A stretch of DNA of 61,081 nt, taken from contig NZ_BLAY01000042.1 in the NCBI RefSeq assembly GCF_020521235.1, positions 1 to 61,081 on the forward strand, given 5' to 3'. Source of the stretch: Microseira wollei NIES-4236. GTDB lineage: Bacteria; Cyanobacteriota; Cyanobacteriia; Cyanobacteriales; Aerosakkonemataceae. The notes beneath the pieces are model-generated. The model was given only the letters and a program-made list of their open reading frames with translations, did not search any database and was not told the DNA's origin. Positions 8,241 through 16,914 of the stretch are shown here, piece after piece (the stretch's first letter is position 1; each line of letters opens with the position of its first letter). Made by a program: the position numbers and the translations under genes.

Positions 8241-9806
8241 ATGAATCAAAAGAATCAGATGGGGCAGCAAAATGAATCGGGAAAGGTAGGTGTTGAGAAA
8301 ATCCGCACCCTGATTGAGGGTTTCGACGATATCTCTCACGGAGGTTTGCCAGTAGGTAGAGCAACCTTGGTCAGCGGTACATCTGGAACCGGCAAAACAT
8401 TATTAGCCGCGCAGTTCCTCTACAACGGCATTACGTATTTTGATGAACCCGGTGTTTTTGTCACATTTGAAGAATCACCGACAGATATTATCAAAAATGC
8501 TCATAGCTTTGGCTGGGATTTACAAAAATTAATCGAAGATGGCAAGCTATTTATTCTGGATGCATCCCCCGATCCGGAAGGACAGGATGTGGTAGGCAAT
8601 TTTGACCTATCTGCTTTGATCGAGCGCCTGCAATACGCGATTCGTAAATATAAAGCCAGACGAGTTTCCATCGACTCGGTAACGGCGGTGTTCCAGCAGT
8701 ACGATGCAGCAAGCGTAGTGCGGCGGGAAATCTTTCGCCTGGTAGCACGCCTGAAGCAGGTAGGCGTTACCACGATTATGACCACCGAACGCGAGCAAGA
8801 ATACGGCGCTGTAGCTCGATTTGGGGTGGAAGAATTTGTGTCGGATAATGTGGTCATTCTCCGCAACGTTTTAGAAGGAGAACGCCGCCGCCGCACGATT
8901 GAAATCCTCAAATTGCGCGGGACGACTCACATGAAAGGAGAATATCCTTTCACGATTACCAACGATGGAATTAACATTTTCCCGTTAGGAGCAATGCGAT
9001 TGACTCAACGCTCTTCCAATGCGCGGGTTTCTTCTGGCGTCAAAACCTTGGACGAAATGTGCGGCGGTGGTTTCTTCAAAGATTCGATTATTTTGGCGAC
9101 GGGAGCGACGGGAACCGGCAAGACACTTTTGGTGAGCAAATTTATCCAAAATGCCTGCGACAGAAACGAGCGAGCGATTTTATTTGCTTATGAAGAATCC
9201 CGCGCTCAACTGTCCCGCAACGCCTATTCTTGGGGGATTGATTTTGAAGATTTTGAACAAAAAGGTTTGCTGAAAATTATCTGCGCCTATCCAGAATCCG
9301 CTGGATTAGAAGACCACTTGCAGATAATTAAAACAGAAATTGCGGCGTTTAAACCTTCCCGAATTGCGATTGATTCGCTGTCAGCGTTGGCGCGAGGGGT
9401 GAGCAACAATGCCTTCCGTCAGTTCGTGATTGGGGTGACGGGTTTTGCCAAACAAGAAGAAATTACCGGCTTTTTTACCAACACGACCGATCAGTTTATG
9501 GGGTCCCATTCGATTACGGATTCCCATATTTCTACAATTACAGACACGATTTTAATGCTGCAATACGTAGAAATTCGCGGCGAAATGTCGCGGGCGATTA
9601 ACGTGTTTAAAATGCGGGGTTCGTGGCACGATAAAGGGATTAGGGAATATACCATCAGCGAACGCGGGGCAGAAATTAAGGATTCCTTCCGCAACTACGA
9701 ACGAATTATTAGCGGTTCTCCCTCTCGGATTATAGTGGATGAGAAAACCCAGTTGTCGCGCATTGTTAAGGGAGTGCAGGGTAAGACAGTAGACGACGAA
9801 GAATAA
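8241..9806 (+). CDS. kaiC: Circadian clock ATPase/kinase KaiC
   Basis: A 521-residue double RecA-like ATPase that forms the hexameric core of the clock. The CI half has Walker A GTSGTGKT (46-53) and catalytic Glu77-Glu78 (TFEESP). The CII half has Walker A GATGTGKT and the EE pair in FAYEESRAQL. The two phosphorylation sites fall exactly at Ser431 and Thr432 in DSHISTITDT, the same numbering as the Synechococcus elongatus protein. The C-terminal A-loop and tail (RNYERIISGSPSRIIVDEK) that KaiA grips is present. All residues needed for autokinase, autophosphatase and ATPase activity appear intact. A short GGACTAAAGTCC hairpin follows the stop codon. Confidence 0.98.
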   Translation: MNQKNQMGQQNESGKVGVEKIRTLIEGFDDISHGGLPVGRATLVSGTSGTGKTLLAAQFLYNGITYFDEPGVFVTFEESPTDIIKNAHSFGWDLQKLIEDGKLFILDASPDPEGQDVVGNFDLSALIERLQYAIRKYKARRVSIDSVTAVFQQYDAASVVRREIFRLVARLKQVGVTTIMTTEREQEYGAVARFGVEEFVSDNVVILRNVLEGERRRRTIEILKLRGTTHMKGEYPFTITNDGINIFPLGAMRLTQRSSNARVSSGVKTLDEMCGGGFFKDSIILATGATGTGKTLLVSKFIQNACDRNERAILFAYEESRAQLSRNAYSWGIDFEDFEQKGLLKIICAYPESAGLEDHLQIIKTEIAAFKPSRIAIDSLSALARGVSNNAFRQFVIGVTGFAKQEEITGFFTNTTDQFMGSHSITDSHISTITDTILMLQYVEIRGEMSRAINVFKMRGSWHDKGIREYTISERGAEIKDSFRNYERIISGSPSRIIVDEKTQLSRIVKGVQGKTVDDEE

Positions 9807-9832
9807 GGACTAAAGTCCTGACTACAAACAAA

Positions 9833-9882
9833 CGATCGCGGAGGGATTTGAACCCCCGACACCCAGAACCGGAATCTGGTGC
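9833..9882 (-). pseudogene. 3' portion of a tRNA-Arg (CCG) gene; 5' half missing
   Basis: On the minus strand this reads as an anticodon arm CCAGA-TTCCGGT-TCTGG (anticodon CCG), a variable loop, a T arm GGGGG-TTCAAAT-CCCTC, the 3' acceptor strand CGCGATC and a discriminator G. The matching 5' acceptor strand (of the type GATCGCG) and a proper D arm are not found in the ~100 bases upstream. The gene is therefore a 3' fragment, not a functional tRNA. A tRNA 3' fragment beside an accessory segment is the classic trace of tRNA-targeted integration; an intact copy would be expected elsewhere. Confidence 0.6.
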
Positions 9883-10039
9883 TAACCAGCCAATTGTTCA
9901 AGCTTTCAAGTGTTTGGTGACTTCCTTTCACCTCCTTTCGTCAAAATCATTCTTCCCTCTAAGAGGCTTCTAGAGGGTCGTAAGTCCATAAAAAACACAA
10001 GCATCTGATAAATGTTTTCAGTTACTCTTTATTGCCTTA

Positions 10040-10183
10040 TATCATGTCCTGAGGTATCGGTAGTGTATGGATGGCTAATTGCTAATTGCTCGCTTGCTAA
10101 TTGCCAGCTTGTCAATTGCCTCCAGAGCAGCCATGAGCGATGAGCTATTAGCAGTTACACAACCGTTGCCTAAGGACATGATA
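10040..10183. mobile_element. MITE, family 1, copy A (ends TATCATGTCC / GGACATGATA)
   Basis: A 144-bp non-coding element with perfect 10-bp terminal inverted repeats, flanked on both sides by TTA (10037-10039 and 10184-10186). The interior contains GCTAATT short repeats and the blocks CGGTAGTGTATGGATGGC and GCAGTTACACAACCGTTGC, which are shared with copy B at 27.5 kb. No transposase with matching ends is seen in the window, so it is non-autonomous. It sits in the gap after kaiC. Confidence 0.85.
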
Positions 10184-10266
10184 TTATGCCAGAATCCAAA
10201 AATATCAGGGAGTTTCTTGGCACAGATGAATAACCCTGGAATGACAATTTAAGTTTTGTCCAAAAC

Positions 10267-10785
10267 ATGATTGAATTGTTCAGTAATTTTTTTGTCATTC
10301 CTCATGCTCACATTCAAATTCCTATCTTGGCGGCATACGCTACACTTCCTAGTGCTTTATGTACTGTTGCTCCAATACTTTGGTTGGAGGGAGCGGCAGG
10401 AAGCGGGAAGTCAAATCTAATGAATGTGTTTGTTGCAATACATCAAGTAAAAGCACAAAATGCATCTTGGATCTTTGCTAGTATTCGCAACGAAATCGAA
10501 ATGAATTCAGTTGATGAAAGAGGGGAGGAAAGGCACTTTGTTTTGTGTGTTGACAACCTGAATGAGTCCACAATAAAAAATGAAAATCTTTATACACTTT
10601 TCTGGTGCGGTTATCACAGAAAAAACTCAATCACGGCTATTGCTGTCCTTGGTGGTGAGAACATGGAGTTTAAAACTTTCATAACTTACGCAAACACCAA
10701 AGTTTCTCTGAAAAATCGTCGCTTTGTCACCACAGATCTACGCAGAAACAAAGGTGATAGGTTAGTCGTGCGTAAGTTCTGTTAA
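10267..10785 (+). CDS. P-loop ATPase fragment, truncated by a MITE
   Basis: The first ~135 residues look like the start of an AAA/helicase-type ATPase: Walker A GAAGSGKS at residues 42-49 (preceded by APILWLE) and a Walker B-like strand HFVLCVDNLNES. The remainder of such a protein is missing. From about residue 137 the frame runs into a family 2 repeat (10681-10781), which supplies the last ~35 residues and the TAA stop. The original protein was probably much longer. The family is unknown to me; similar ATPases occur in phage- and plasmid-type replication or conflict modules, but that is inference. It is probably non-functional. Confidence 0.5.
   Translation: MIELFSNFFVIPHAHIQIPILAAYATLPSALCTVAPILWLEGAAGSGKSNLMNVFVAIHQVKAQNASWIFASIRNEIEMNSVDERGEERHFVLCVDNLNESTIKNENLYTLFWCGYHRKNSITAIAVLGGENMEFKTFITYANTKVSLKNRRFVTTDLRRNKGDRLVVRKFC
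10681..10781. repeat. Family 2 MITE-like repeat (ACTTACGCA ... TGCGTAAGT) inside an ORF
   Basis: The left end ATAACTTACGCAAACACCAAA and right end TGCGTAAGTTCTG are inverted, and the interior contains the recurring CTCTGAAAAATCGTCG block. Related copies lie at about 30880-30966, 33546-33658, 35700-35815 and 55551-55655; the last has the best-preserved ends. Here the element supplies the 3' end and stop codon of the ATPase frame. Confidence 0.65.
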
Positions 10786-10975
10786 TAAAACCTGACACAG
10801 GTTATTAAGCGGGGCGGATGAGCCGTTCTCTGGCAAACTTGTATCAAGAATGTAACCTGATGCGAATAAGCAGATGACCGATGACATCCAGCGCGGTAGC
10901 AGAGGCCCAGCCCCAAGTTAGAATTTAGGGCGAACGAGAACAATAAGAGTACCGATCGCGATCGCCTTACAGCTG

Positions 10976-11216
10976 ATGGAGATTGCCCGTTCGATGGATC
11001 GCGGCGAACCGATAGAAGCTAGTGTATTGTTCGCAAGGGAGGAATTGCAGGAGTTATCCAAAAGTCCTCGCTCGGCAGATTGCCCTGGCTAGAGATGAAT
11101 TAGCAGGGCGAGGACTGTACCTTGGACGGAAAGCTACTTGCTCCCGCATCGGGCAGCTACAGCAGCAGATTGAGGCGTGGGAAGCTTTGCTGCAAAAGTT
11201 GGGAGGGAGTGAGTGA
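10976..11216 (+). pseudogene. Possible frameshifted small gene
   Basis: An ATG at 10976 opens a frame reading MEIARSMDRGEPIEASVLF up to about 11055. A +1 shift then continues as a plausible coiled-coil-like C-terminus (IALARDELAGRG ... RIGQLQQQIEAWEALLQK) ending at 11216. Joined, they would make a helical protein of about 79 residues. I do not recognise it. The remaining sequence from 10786 to 11522 shows no convincing gene; GCGATCGC-type sites and AT-rich stretches only. Confidence 0.25.
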
Positions 11217-11522
11217 CCTTACGCATTTGCTCATCTTTCTGGCGATCGCATCCTCATCCTGCTCTAACGCGATCGTATCCAGCAGTTACAGCAGATTGAA
11301 GAAGCCTTAATCATTAGGCTTGTCAGGCTTAACGACCAAAATTTTTCGATTGCTATAACTAAGCCTTTATCATAGACAAAGAGTTAGCGGACACAGTGAT
11401 ATCACGCATTCAACTCTACGTTAAGAAAGCTGTCATATGTTTGCTTGATAGCGCACTCTATATAATCACGAGGGTTACGGCTTTGGGAAGCAGGGGTAGT
11501 CAGCTTTCAGCAGGAGTACTCT

Positions 11523-12560
11523 ATGGGGGCTTCTATGGATTTTGACCTGCGAAAGGCGATCAATGCAATTTCAGACGTTGTCCAGAACCGACCAATCCCT
11601 CTTCGCGAATTCGACCAAATATACATGAAGGTCGCCGACATGGTGATCCAAGCAGAGTACGTGGCTCGTGTTTTTAACAACAAGGATGTCGTATTTGTTG
11701 GGGATGGTGATGGAATTGCACTGTCCACGGCTCATTTGAAAGCTCAAAATGTTATCAATTATGCGCCAAATTCGATTACTCTGCTTGATTTTGACGAGCG
11801 AATCGTTAATTCCGTGCGGCGATTTGGCGAAAAGCTTCACCCCAAAATTGAGGTTTCAGCATACCTTTACAATGTGGCAGAAGCATTGCCCCCTGAACAT
11901 TTTGGCGCATACGATGCATTTCACATCAACCCGCCTTGGGGGGCAAGCAACGGTGGAGAAAGTGTCATAGCCTTTTTCGAGCGCGGTAGTCAGGCAACTA
12001 AGGAGGAGAAGAGCTTGGGCATCGTCGTTATAGCGGACGATCCTGACCTACAGTGGACACAGGAAGTACTGCGCGATACGCAACGCCGCGCGCTTGAACT
12101 CGGATACGTTGTGTCCGAACTGCTGCCACAGTTGCACTCTTATCACCTCGACGACGCGCCCGATCTGCGTTCATGTTCGTGTCTATTCCGTCGTATTGAC
12201 CCCAGTCGTATGCAGACAGATGAGACCTGTGATGCCAAAAGCTATTCTGTTAGCTTTACTGCCGAACTCCGTCCCCCCTATTATGTACAACTAGCCCAGC
12301 CAGTGCTGCTGGATGCACGCGAACTCGTTGAGATTAAAGCAATTTCGGACTCGGGCGACATAGAATCGTGGAGTAATCTGGTGAGACGTCTGCGTTCCCG
12401 TATAGTCGATCGGATAGATTGGGTTCAATGCACGCTGGACTTGGGTGAGATGTCTATGCCCCTTGATTGGGAGGACAGAGTAAATTCTTCACCTCTTCAA
12501 CAATCTGCTCAAAATTCTCCAACAGGAAGTTCATCAAAGCCAGATGGCGCAAGTCATTAG
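11523..12560 (+). CDS. DUF43 / bis-aminopropyl-spermidine-synthase-like methyltransferase-fold protein
   Basis: A 345-residue protein with a good ribosome site (AGGAG six to seven bases before the ATG). The middle reads as a Rossmann-type methyltransferase: VVFVGDGDGIALS in the cofactor-binding position, TLLDFDERIV for the acidic strand-2 residue, and DAFHINPPWGASNGGESVIAFFERG as the catalytic NPPW-type motif. This order resembles the DUF43 family, whose thermophile member transfers aminopropyl groups to spermidine. Residues ~1-50 are helical, and the ~75-residue C-terminal tail is Ser/Gln-rich and unlike the rest. It stands alone in an accessory segment between a tRNA-Arg fragment and tRNA-Gly. 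The substrate cannot be inferred; a nucleic-acid or polyamine target are both possible. Confidence 0.65.
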   Translation: MGASMDFDLRKAINAISDVVQNRPIPLREFDQIYMKVADMVIQAEYVARVFNNKDVVFVGDGDGIALSTAHLKAQNVINYAPNSITLLDFDERIVNSVRRFGEKLHPKIEVSAYLYNVAEALPPEHFGAYDAFHINPPWGASNGGESVIAFFERGSQATKEEKSLGIVVIADDPDLQWTQEVLRDTQRRALELGYVVSELLPQLHSYHLDDAPDLRSCSCLFRRIDPSRMQTDETCDAKSYSVSFTAELRPPYYVQLAQPVLLDARELVEIKAISDSGDIESWSNLVRRLRSRIVDRIDWVQCTLDLGEMSMPLDWEDRVNSSPLQQSAQNSPTGSSSKPDGASH

Positions 12561-12856
12561 GACTAGGATGGCGACGGTGTAACCTCTTCCAAACTATTCT
12601 CTTTTGCCGCCAATACCGCAATTACTCCCTTCCCGGTAGAAGATTATCTACCTCTTCCTTCCTCTTCCTTCGTGTCCTAATTCGCTACCCTTGAATCGCT
12701 TCGCTAACGCGTCTTTGCGCTGGCGCGCACGCTTCGCGAACGCGGTTCAATAATACAAATTCTTCAGGCGGGAAAGGAGTAACGACACATAATTTGGCAC
12801 AACGACATCAATGCGTCACCGATGACCAATAATTAATTACTGTAGAAAAAATTCAA

Positions 12857-12927
12857 AGCGGGCGGCGGGAATCGAACCCGCGTCTTTAGCTTGGAAGGCT
12901 AAGGTATTACCATTATACCACGCCCGC
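12857..12927 (-). tRNA. trnG: tRNA-Gly (anticodon TCC)
   Basis: A complete cloverleaf reads on the minus strand: acceptor GCGGGCG / CGCCCGC, D arm GTAT ... ATAC, anticodon arm TTAGC-CTTCCAA-GCTAA with anticodon TCC, T arm GCGGG-TTCGATT-CCCGC, discriminator T, and no encoded CCA. The length is 71 nt with the discriminator. It decodes GGA and GGG glycine codons. Confidence 0.95.
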
Positions 12928-12991
12928 GCGGCAAGGCATTTTGCCTGCAACTTAACTAATATAACACAATTTGCCAGGAACGACAACAGCT

Positions 12992-15900
12992 TCACGCTTT
13001 TATTTCTGGATCTACCCAGAAAGTGAGAACGGTTTCATCGACGCCTTTGAGTTGCAGGGGACTGCCTTTGGTAATTTCATCCTCCTTTAAATAATCTGCT
13101 ACTGCCGCAGAAACCAGGATGCCATTGGGTTTGGCGGCTTCTTGCAGGCGCGAGGCAATATTCACGGTGGGGCCAATGGCGGTATAGTCGGAGCGCTGGG
13201 CGCTGCCGAACATGCCTACTACAGCTGTTCCCTGGTGAATGCCGCAGCGGAACTGGACTTGGGGGATGCCCTGTTCGCTCCAGCGGGCGTTGAGTTTGCT
13301 TAGGACTTGTTGCATTTGCCGCGCGGCGGCGATCGCTCGGCGCACCTGCTCGTTGGGGGTCAAGTCTTCCGGCGCGCCAAACAACGCCAACACGGCATCG
13401 CCCATGAATTTATCCACCGTGCCGCCGTTATCAAACACCACCTTGGTCATCGCTTCCAGGTATTCATTTAACAACTCGGCGATGCGGCGCGATCGCAAAG
13501 TATTCGACAGTTGCGTAAATCCCACAATATCGCTAAATAAAATCGTTACTAATCTCGGTTCCGGGCGCAAATCCAGCATCAGCCGTCCCGACGCTGCCCC
13601 CTGCACCATTCCTGGCGGTAAAAAGCGCTTCAGCACCGACTCGGTGAGGTAAGTATTCAACTCGCTCACCCGGCGCTCGTTTTCCTTCAGCGCCAGCAAA
13701 TTCCGCACCTCTGCCAACAATTCTCGGTCGTTAAACGGCTTTGCTAGGTAGGCATCCGCCCCCATTTCCGCCCCTTCGATGCGGGTATCGTCGTCAACTT
13801 TGGCTGTCAGCAGGATAATCGGCGTTCCCGCTAAATTTTCGTCCTCCCGCACCATCCGGATCAAGTCCCATCCCGACACCACGGGCATCATCAAATCCGT
13901 CACGATCAGTTGGGGCTGCTTTGTTTTCGCCACGCTGTAACCTTCTGCCCCATCGCGGGCTACGATCGCGTCAAACCCGCTAGAACGTAAAATCCGGGAT
14001 ACATAGGCGCGTAAATCTGGATTGTCATCGACGACCAAGATCCTGCGGGAGATCGAAGACTCCTCGCCTGCACTCGACTCCTCTTTTTTTGACTCCTCTA
14101 ATATTTCTAAATCTGCCAATTCTACCGCCGCGCGGGAAAGTTCTACTTGCGTTTGCACTTCCAGCACCTGGTCGATGGGTAGGTGCGCCGTTCCGGTTTG
14201 CAGCCACACCGTAAAAGTGGTTCCAGCTTCATAAATCGACTCGACGGAAATTTGACCCCCGTGGAGTTCGACCAATTCTTTCACCAAAGCCAGACCTAAA
14301 CCGCTACCTTCATAAGAACGGTTCACCGAACCTTCTGCTTGACGAAATCGCTGGAACAAGTGGGGGATTTGCTCGGTGCGAATGCCGATCCCCGTGTCTT
14401 TGACTTGAATGCGGATGTGATCTCCAGCTGGTTCGACTTTAATGGCAATTATCCCGCCAGAGTTGGTAAATTTCATGGCATTTGACAGCAGGTTGTATAG
14501 CACCTTGTCAAATTTTTCCGGGTCTAAATAAACCAGGGGACAGGGATTTAATTCGCTCACCAAACGCAAATTTTTTTTCTCGCAGTAGGGGCGGAATGCT
14601 TCCACAATTTGACCGATCATTTCGCTCAAATCGCAAGGTCGAAACCTGGCTTGGACTCGACCGGCATCGATGCGCTGGATATCTAACAGTTGGTTAACGA
14701 GTCGCAGCAGGCGGCGACAGCTTCGCAAAGCGATTTCTGCTTGTTCGTAAGGCAAATCTTGTTTTTGCGATACTACCGATTCTAAAGGCCCCATCATTAG
14801 GGTTAGAGGGGTGCGAAATTCGTGGGAAATATTTTGGAAGAATTCGGTTTTTTGCCGGTCTAATTCGAGTAAACGTTCTGCTTGCTGTCGGGTTTTTTGG
14901 TAGAGGCGCGACTGCTGGACAGCGATCGCAGCTTGGGCGGCGACTGCTTGCGCCAAACCGATGTCCATCTGCTTCCACTGGCGCGGCTGATCAGCTTCCC
15001 GCAGGGAGATACTGCCAATAATCTTACCGTCAGACAACAGCGGCACCACCAACAGCGCCCTAGCACTTTGACGCAGCGGCAATTCAAACCCTTTGAGTCT
15101 GGGTGTGGCTTCCAGGTCGTTAATTACCACGGGTTGTTGCGTAATCAACAACTGTTGCAGGACGGGATTCCCCGCTATCGGCACTTGCGACTGCGGTAAA
15201 TGTAAAAGGTGTGGAGATTTTGGCGTCTTTGGAGTTGCCTCTTCCACATCGCAACTCATCACCGAAACTTCAAAATTTTTATCGTACAATCCCACGCACT
15301 GCACATACTCATCCGATTCAGTCCACAGGGACAGCGCACAGCCATCCACTTGTAAAGCTTGCCCCAACTCGTAAGTAATCGCGGCAAAGATATCCTGGGG
15401 ATTAAGGCTGGAACGAATGGCGCGGGTGATGCTGTTGATTAAAGCTTCCCGTTTTGCCATCGCCAGAGAGCGCTCGTAAGCGCGTGCTTGGGAAAGCGCC
15501 AGGGCAGCTTGATCTGCGACCATAAACGCGAGTTGGACTTCATCGTCTTGCCACTGGCGGATAGTGCCGCACTGGTGCAGTGCCATCACTGCCATTAATT
15601 CCTGTTGGCAGATCAGGGGTACTACCAAGCTAGAGCGAATATTAGCGGTTTGGTAGGCGCGCGATCGCAATTGTAGTTCGATCGTCTCCCCCTGGATGCG
15701 TTCGTCCTTCGTCGCATCAACAATCACCTGCACGTCGCCCACTTCCCAAACAGTTTGCGCCAAAACCGGCAATGAGGTTTGTTCTGGTTCGGTTTGCTTG
15801 GGTTTGCCTTGGGGCTTTTGGTAGACAAACCATTGGTTAACCATCTGGTCGTCTTGGAACGGACGGATAATACAAGCATCCACCTCGAGCATGTGACCGA

Positions 15901-16414
15901 CGGTGTTAGCGATTGTTTGCAGGATTTCCCGATAGTCGGTGCGCGAGCGGATAGTATTGGTAACTGTATTGAGCAAAGATTCCTGGCGCAGGGTGCGGCA
16001 CAACTCCCGCGTGCGCGCTTTCAAAACATTGTGGGTATCCAAAGCTTGTTGCACCACTCCCCGAAGTTCTTCCGCTTCCCAGGGTTTGGTCACGTACTTG
16101 AACACTTTACCCGAATTGATCGCTTCTACCAAGTCTTCCACATCGGTGTAGCCCGTCAAAATAATCCGGATAATATCTGGATATTGGGTAGCAGTCAGAC
16201 TCAAAAATTCGGTGCCGCTCATCTGGGGCATCCGCTGATCTGAGATAATGACGGCAATATCCTTGTGATTGGCTAAAATCTCCAGTGCTGCTGCCCCCGA
16301 AGTCGCCCGCAACACTTGGTATTCGCGATAGAACGTGCGGTATAGCAGGTCGAGATTATCTGGTTCGTCATCGACAACCAAAATTTTCGGCTTGCTAAAG
16401 TTTTGAGATGTCAT
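12992..16414 (-). CDS. cyaC: CyaC-type adenylate cyclase: REC-GAF-GAF-histidine kinase-REC-cyclase
   Basis: An 1140-residue fusion matching the domain order of cyanobacterial CyaC. REC1 (~8-125) has ILVVDDEPD and phospho-acceptor Asp59 (IISDQRMP). Two GAF domains lie at ~150-310 and ~330-505. The kinase core has SHEFRTPL (His531), LLSNAMKFT, DTGIGI and GSGLGL. REC2 (~789-905) has ILVVDDNPDL and VTDLMMP. The class III cyclase domain (~945-1135) has both metal aspartates (LFSDIVGFT, KFMGDAVLALFG), the adenine-type Lys in TVDKFMGD and the transition-state Asn/Arg in GPTVNIASRL. All catalytic residues appear intact, so phosphorelay control of cAMP synthesis is expected. Such proteins respond to light or other signals in filamentous strains. 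It appears to be monocistronic. Confidence 0.92.
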   Translation of the reverse strand: MTSQNFSKPKILVVDDEPDNLDLLYRTFYREYQVLRATSGAAALEILANHKDIAVIISDQRMPQMSGTEFLSLTATQYPDIIRIILTGYTDVEDLVEAINSGKVFKYVTKPWEAEELRGVVQQALDTHNVLKARTRELCRTLRQESLLNTVTNTIRSRTDYREILQTIANTVGHMLEVDACIIRPFQDDQMVNQWFVYQKPQGKPKQTEPEQTSLPVLAQTVWEVGDVQVIVDATKDERIQGETIELQLRSRAYQTANIRSSLVVPLICQQELMAVMALHQCGTIRQWQDDEVQLAFMVADQAALALSQARAYERSLAMAKREALINSITRAIRSSLNPQDIFAAITYELGQALQVDGCALSLWTESDEYVQCVGLYDKNFEVSVMSCDVEEATPKTPKSPHLLHLPQSQVPIAGNPVLQQLLITQQPVVINDLEATPRLKGFELPLRQSARALLVVPLLSDGKIIGSISLREADQPRQWKQMDIGLAQAVAAQAAIAVQQSRLYQKTRQQAERLLELDRQKTEFFQNISHEFRTPLTLMMGPLESVVSQKQDLPYEQAEIALRSCRRLLRLVNQLLDIQRIDAGRVQARFRPCDLSEMIGQIVEAFRPYCEKKNLRLVSELNPCPLVYLDPEKFDKVLYNLLSNAMKFTNSGGIIAIKVEPAGDHIRIQVKDTGIGIRTEQIPHLFQRFRQAEGSVNRSYEGSGLGLALVKELVELHGGQISVESIYEAGTTFTVWLQTGTAHLPIDQVLEVQTQVELSRAAVELADLEILEESKKEESSAGEESSISRRILVVDDNPDLRAYVSRILRSSGFDAIVARDGAEGYSVAKTKQPQLIVTDLMMPVVSGWDLIRMVREDENLAGTPIILLTAKVDDDTRIEGAEMGADAYLAKPFNDRELLAEVRNLLALKENERRVSELNTYLTESVLKRFLPPGMVQGAASGRLMLDLRPEPRLVTILFSDIVGFTQLSNTLRSRRIAELLNEYLEAMTKVVFDNGGTVDKFMGDAVLALFGAPEDLTPNEQVRRAIAAARQMQQVLSKLNARWSEQGIPQVQFRCGIHQGTAVVGMFGSAQRSDYTAIGPTVNIASRLQEAAKPNGILVSAAVADYLKEDEITKGSPLQLKGVDETVLTFWVDPEIKA

Positions 16415-16914
16415 CCACCGCTCTCCTGCTGCTGTTGACCCTCTGGGTGAAAAACGTCTGGTTCAAACTAAAGGGCAAAAGGTTACATCCACGGATGATA
16501 AACTGATAGAGCGATCCCTGCTGTGATTTGATGTTGTATAATCTGCCCATCCCTTGAGAACCATTGTGACAGTTGTTGGTAGTACACCCCGTTTTTTCAT
16601 TTTGCAGACAGATGCACTCAAAAAGCCTGCTTATAAGGTGCGTTCGCGCCAGCGTGCGGTCGGCATATCGCCAGTGGGTGCCGGCAGATCGCGGCGTCTT
16701 CGCTGCCACAGGGTAGCTAAAAAGCCATTGCTATGCTCGCCTCAAGCTGGAGTACTTCCCACGACAGAAAAATGCGCTCGCGTTACTTGTGTGGAGCAAG
16801 CCTAACAGACCATTGTCAACCTTGTTTACTTATTAAGCTTACCCAGCACACCAACCTTTCTAACATTTGCAGCGCCACCCTTGTTGACGATAGCGATCGT
16901 TCTTTCTGTCAGAT

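Noticed and set aside
9695-9931. Minus-strand 78-residue frame with a good AAAGGAGG site
   Set aside because: It runs through the tRNA-Arg fragment and antisense of the kaiC end; residues such as VSGVQIPP are the typical spurious translation of a tRNA 3' half.
12560-12856. A second gene after the methyltransferase
   Set aside because: The 75-residue frame here is Ser/Arg-rich with no motif and overlaps the end of the methyltransferase; the segment contains inverted GC repeats only.
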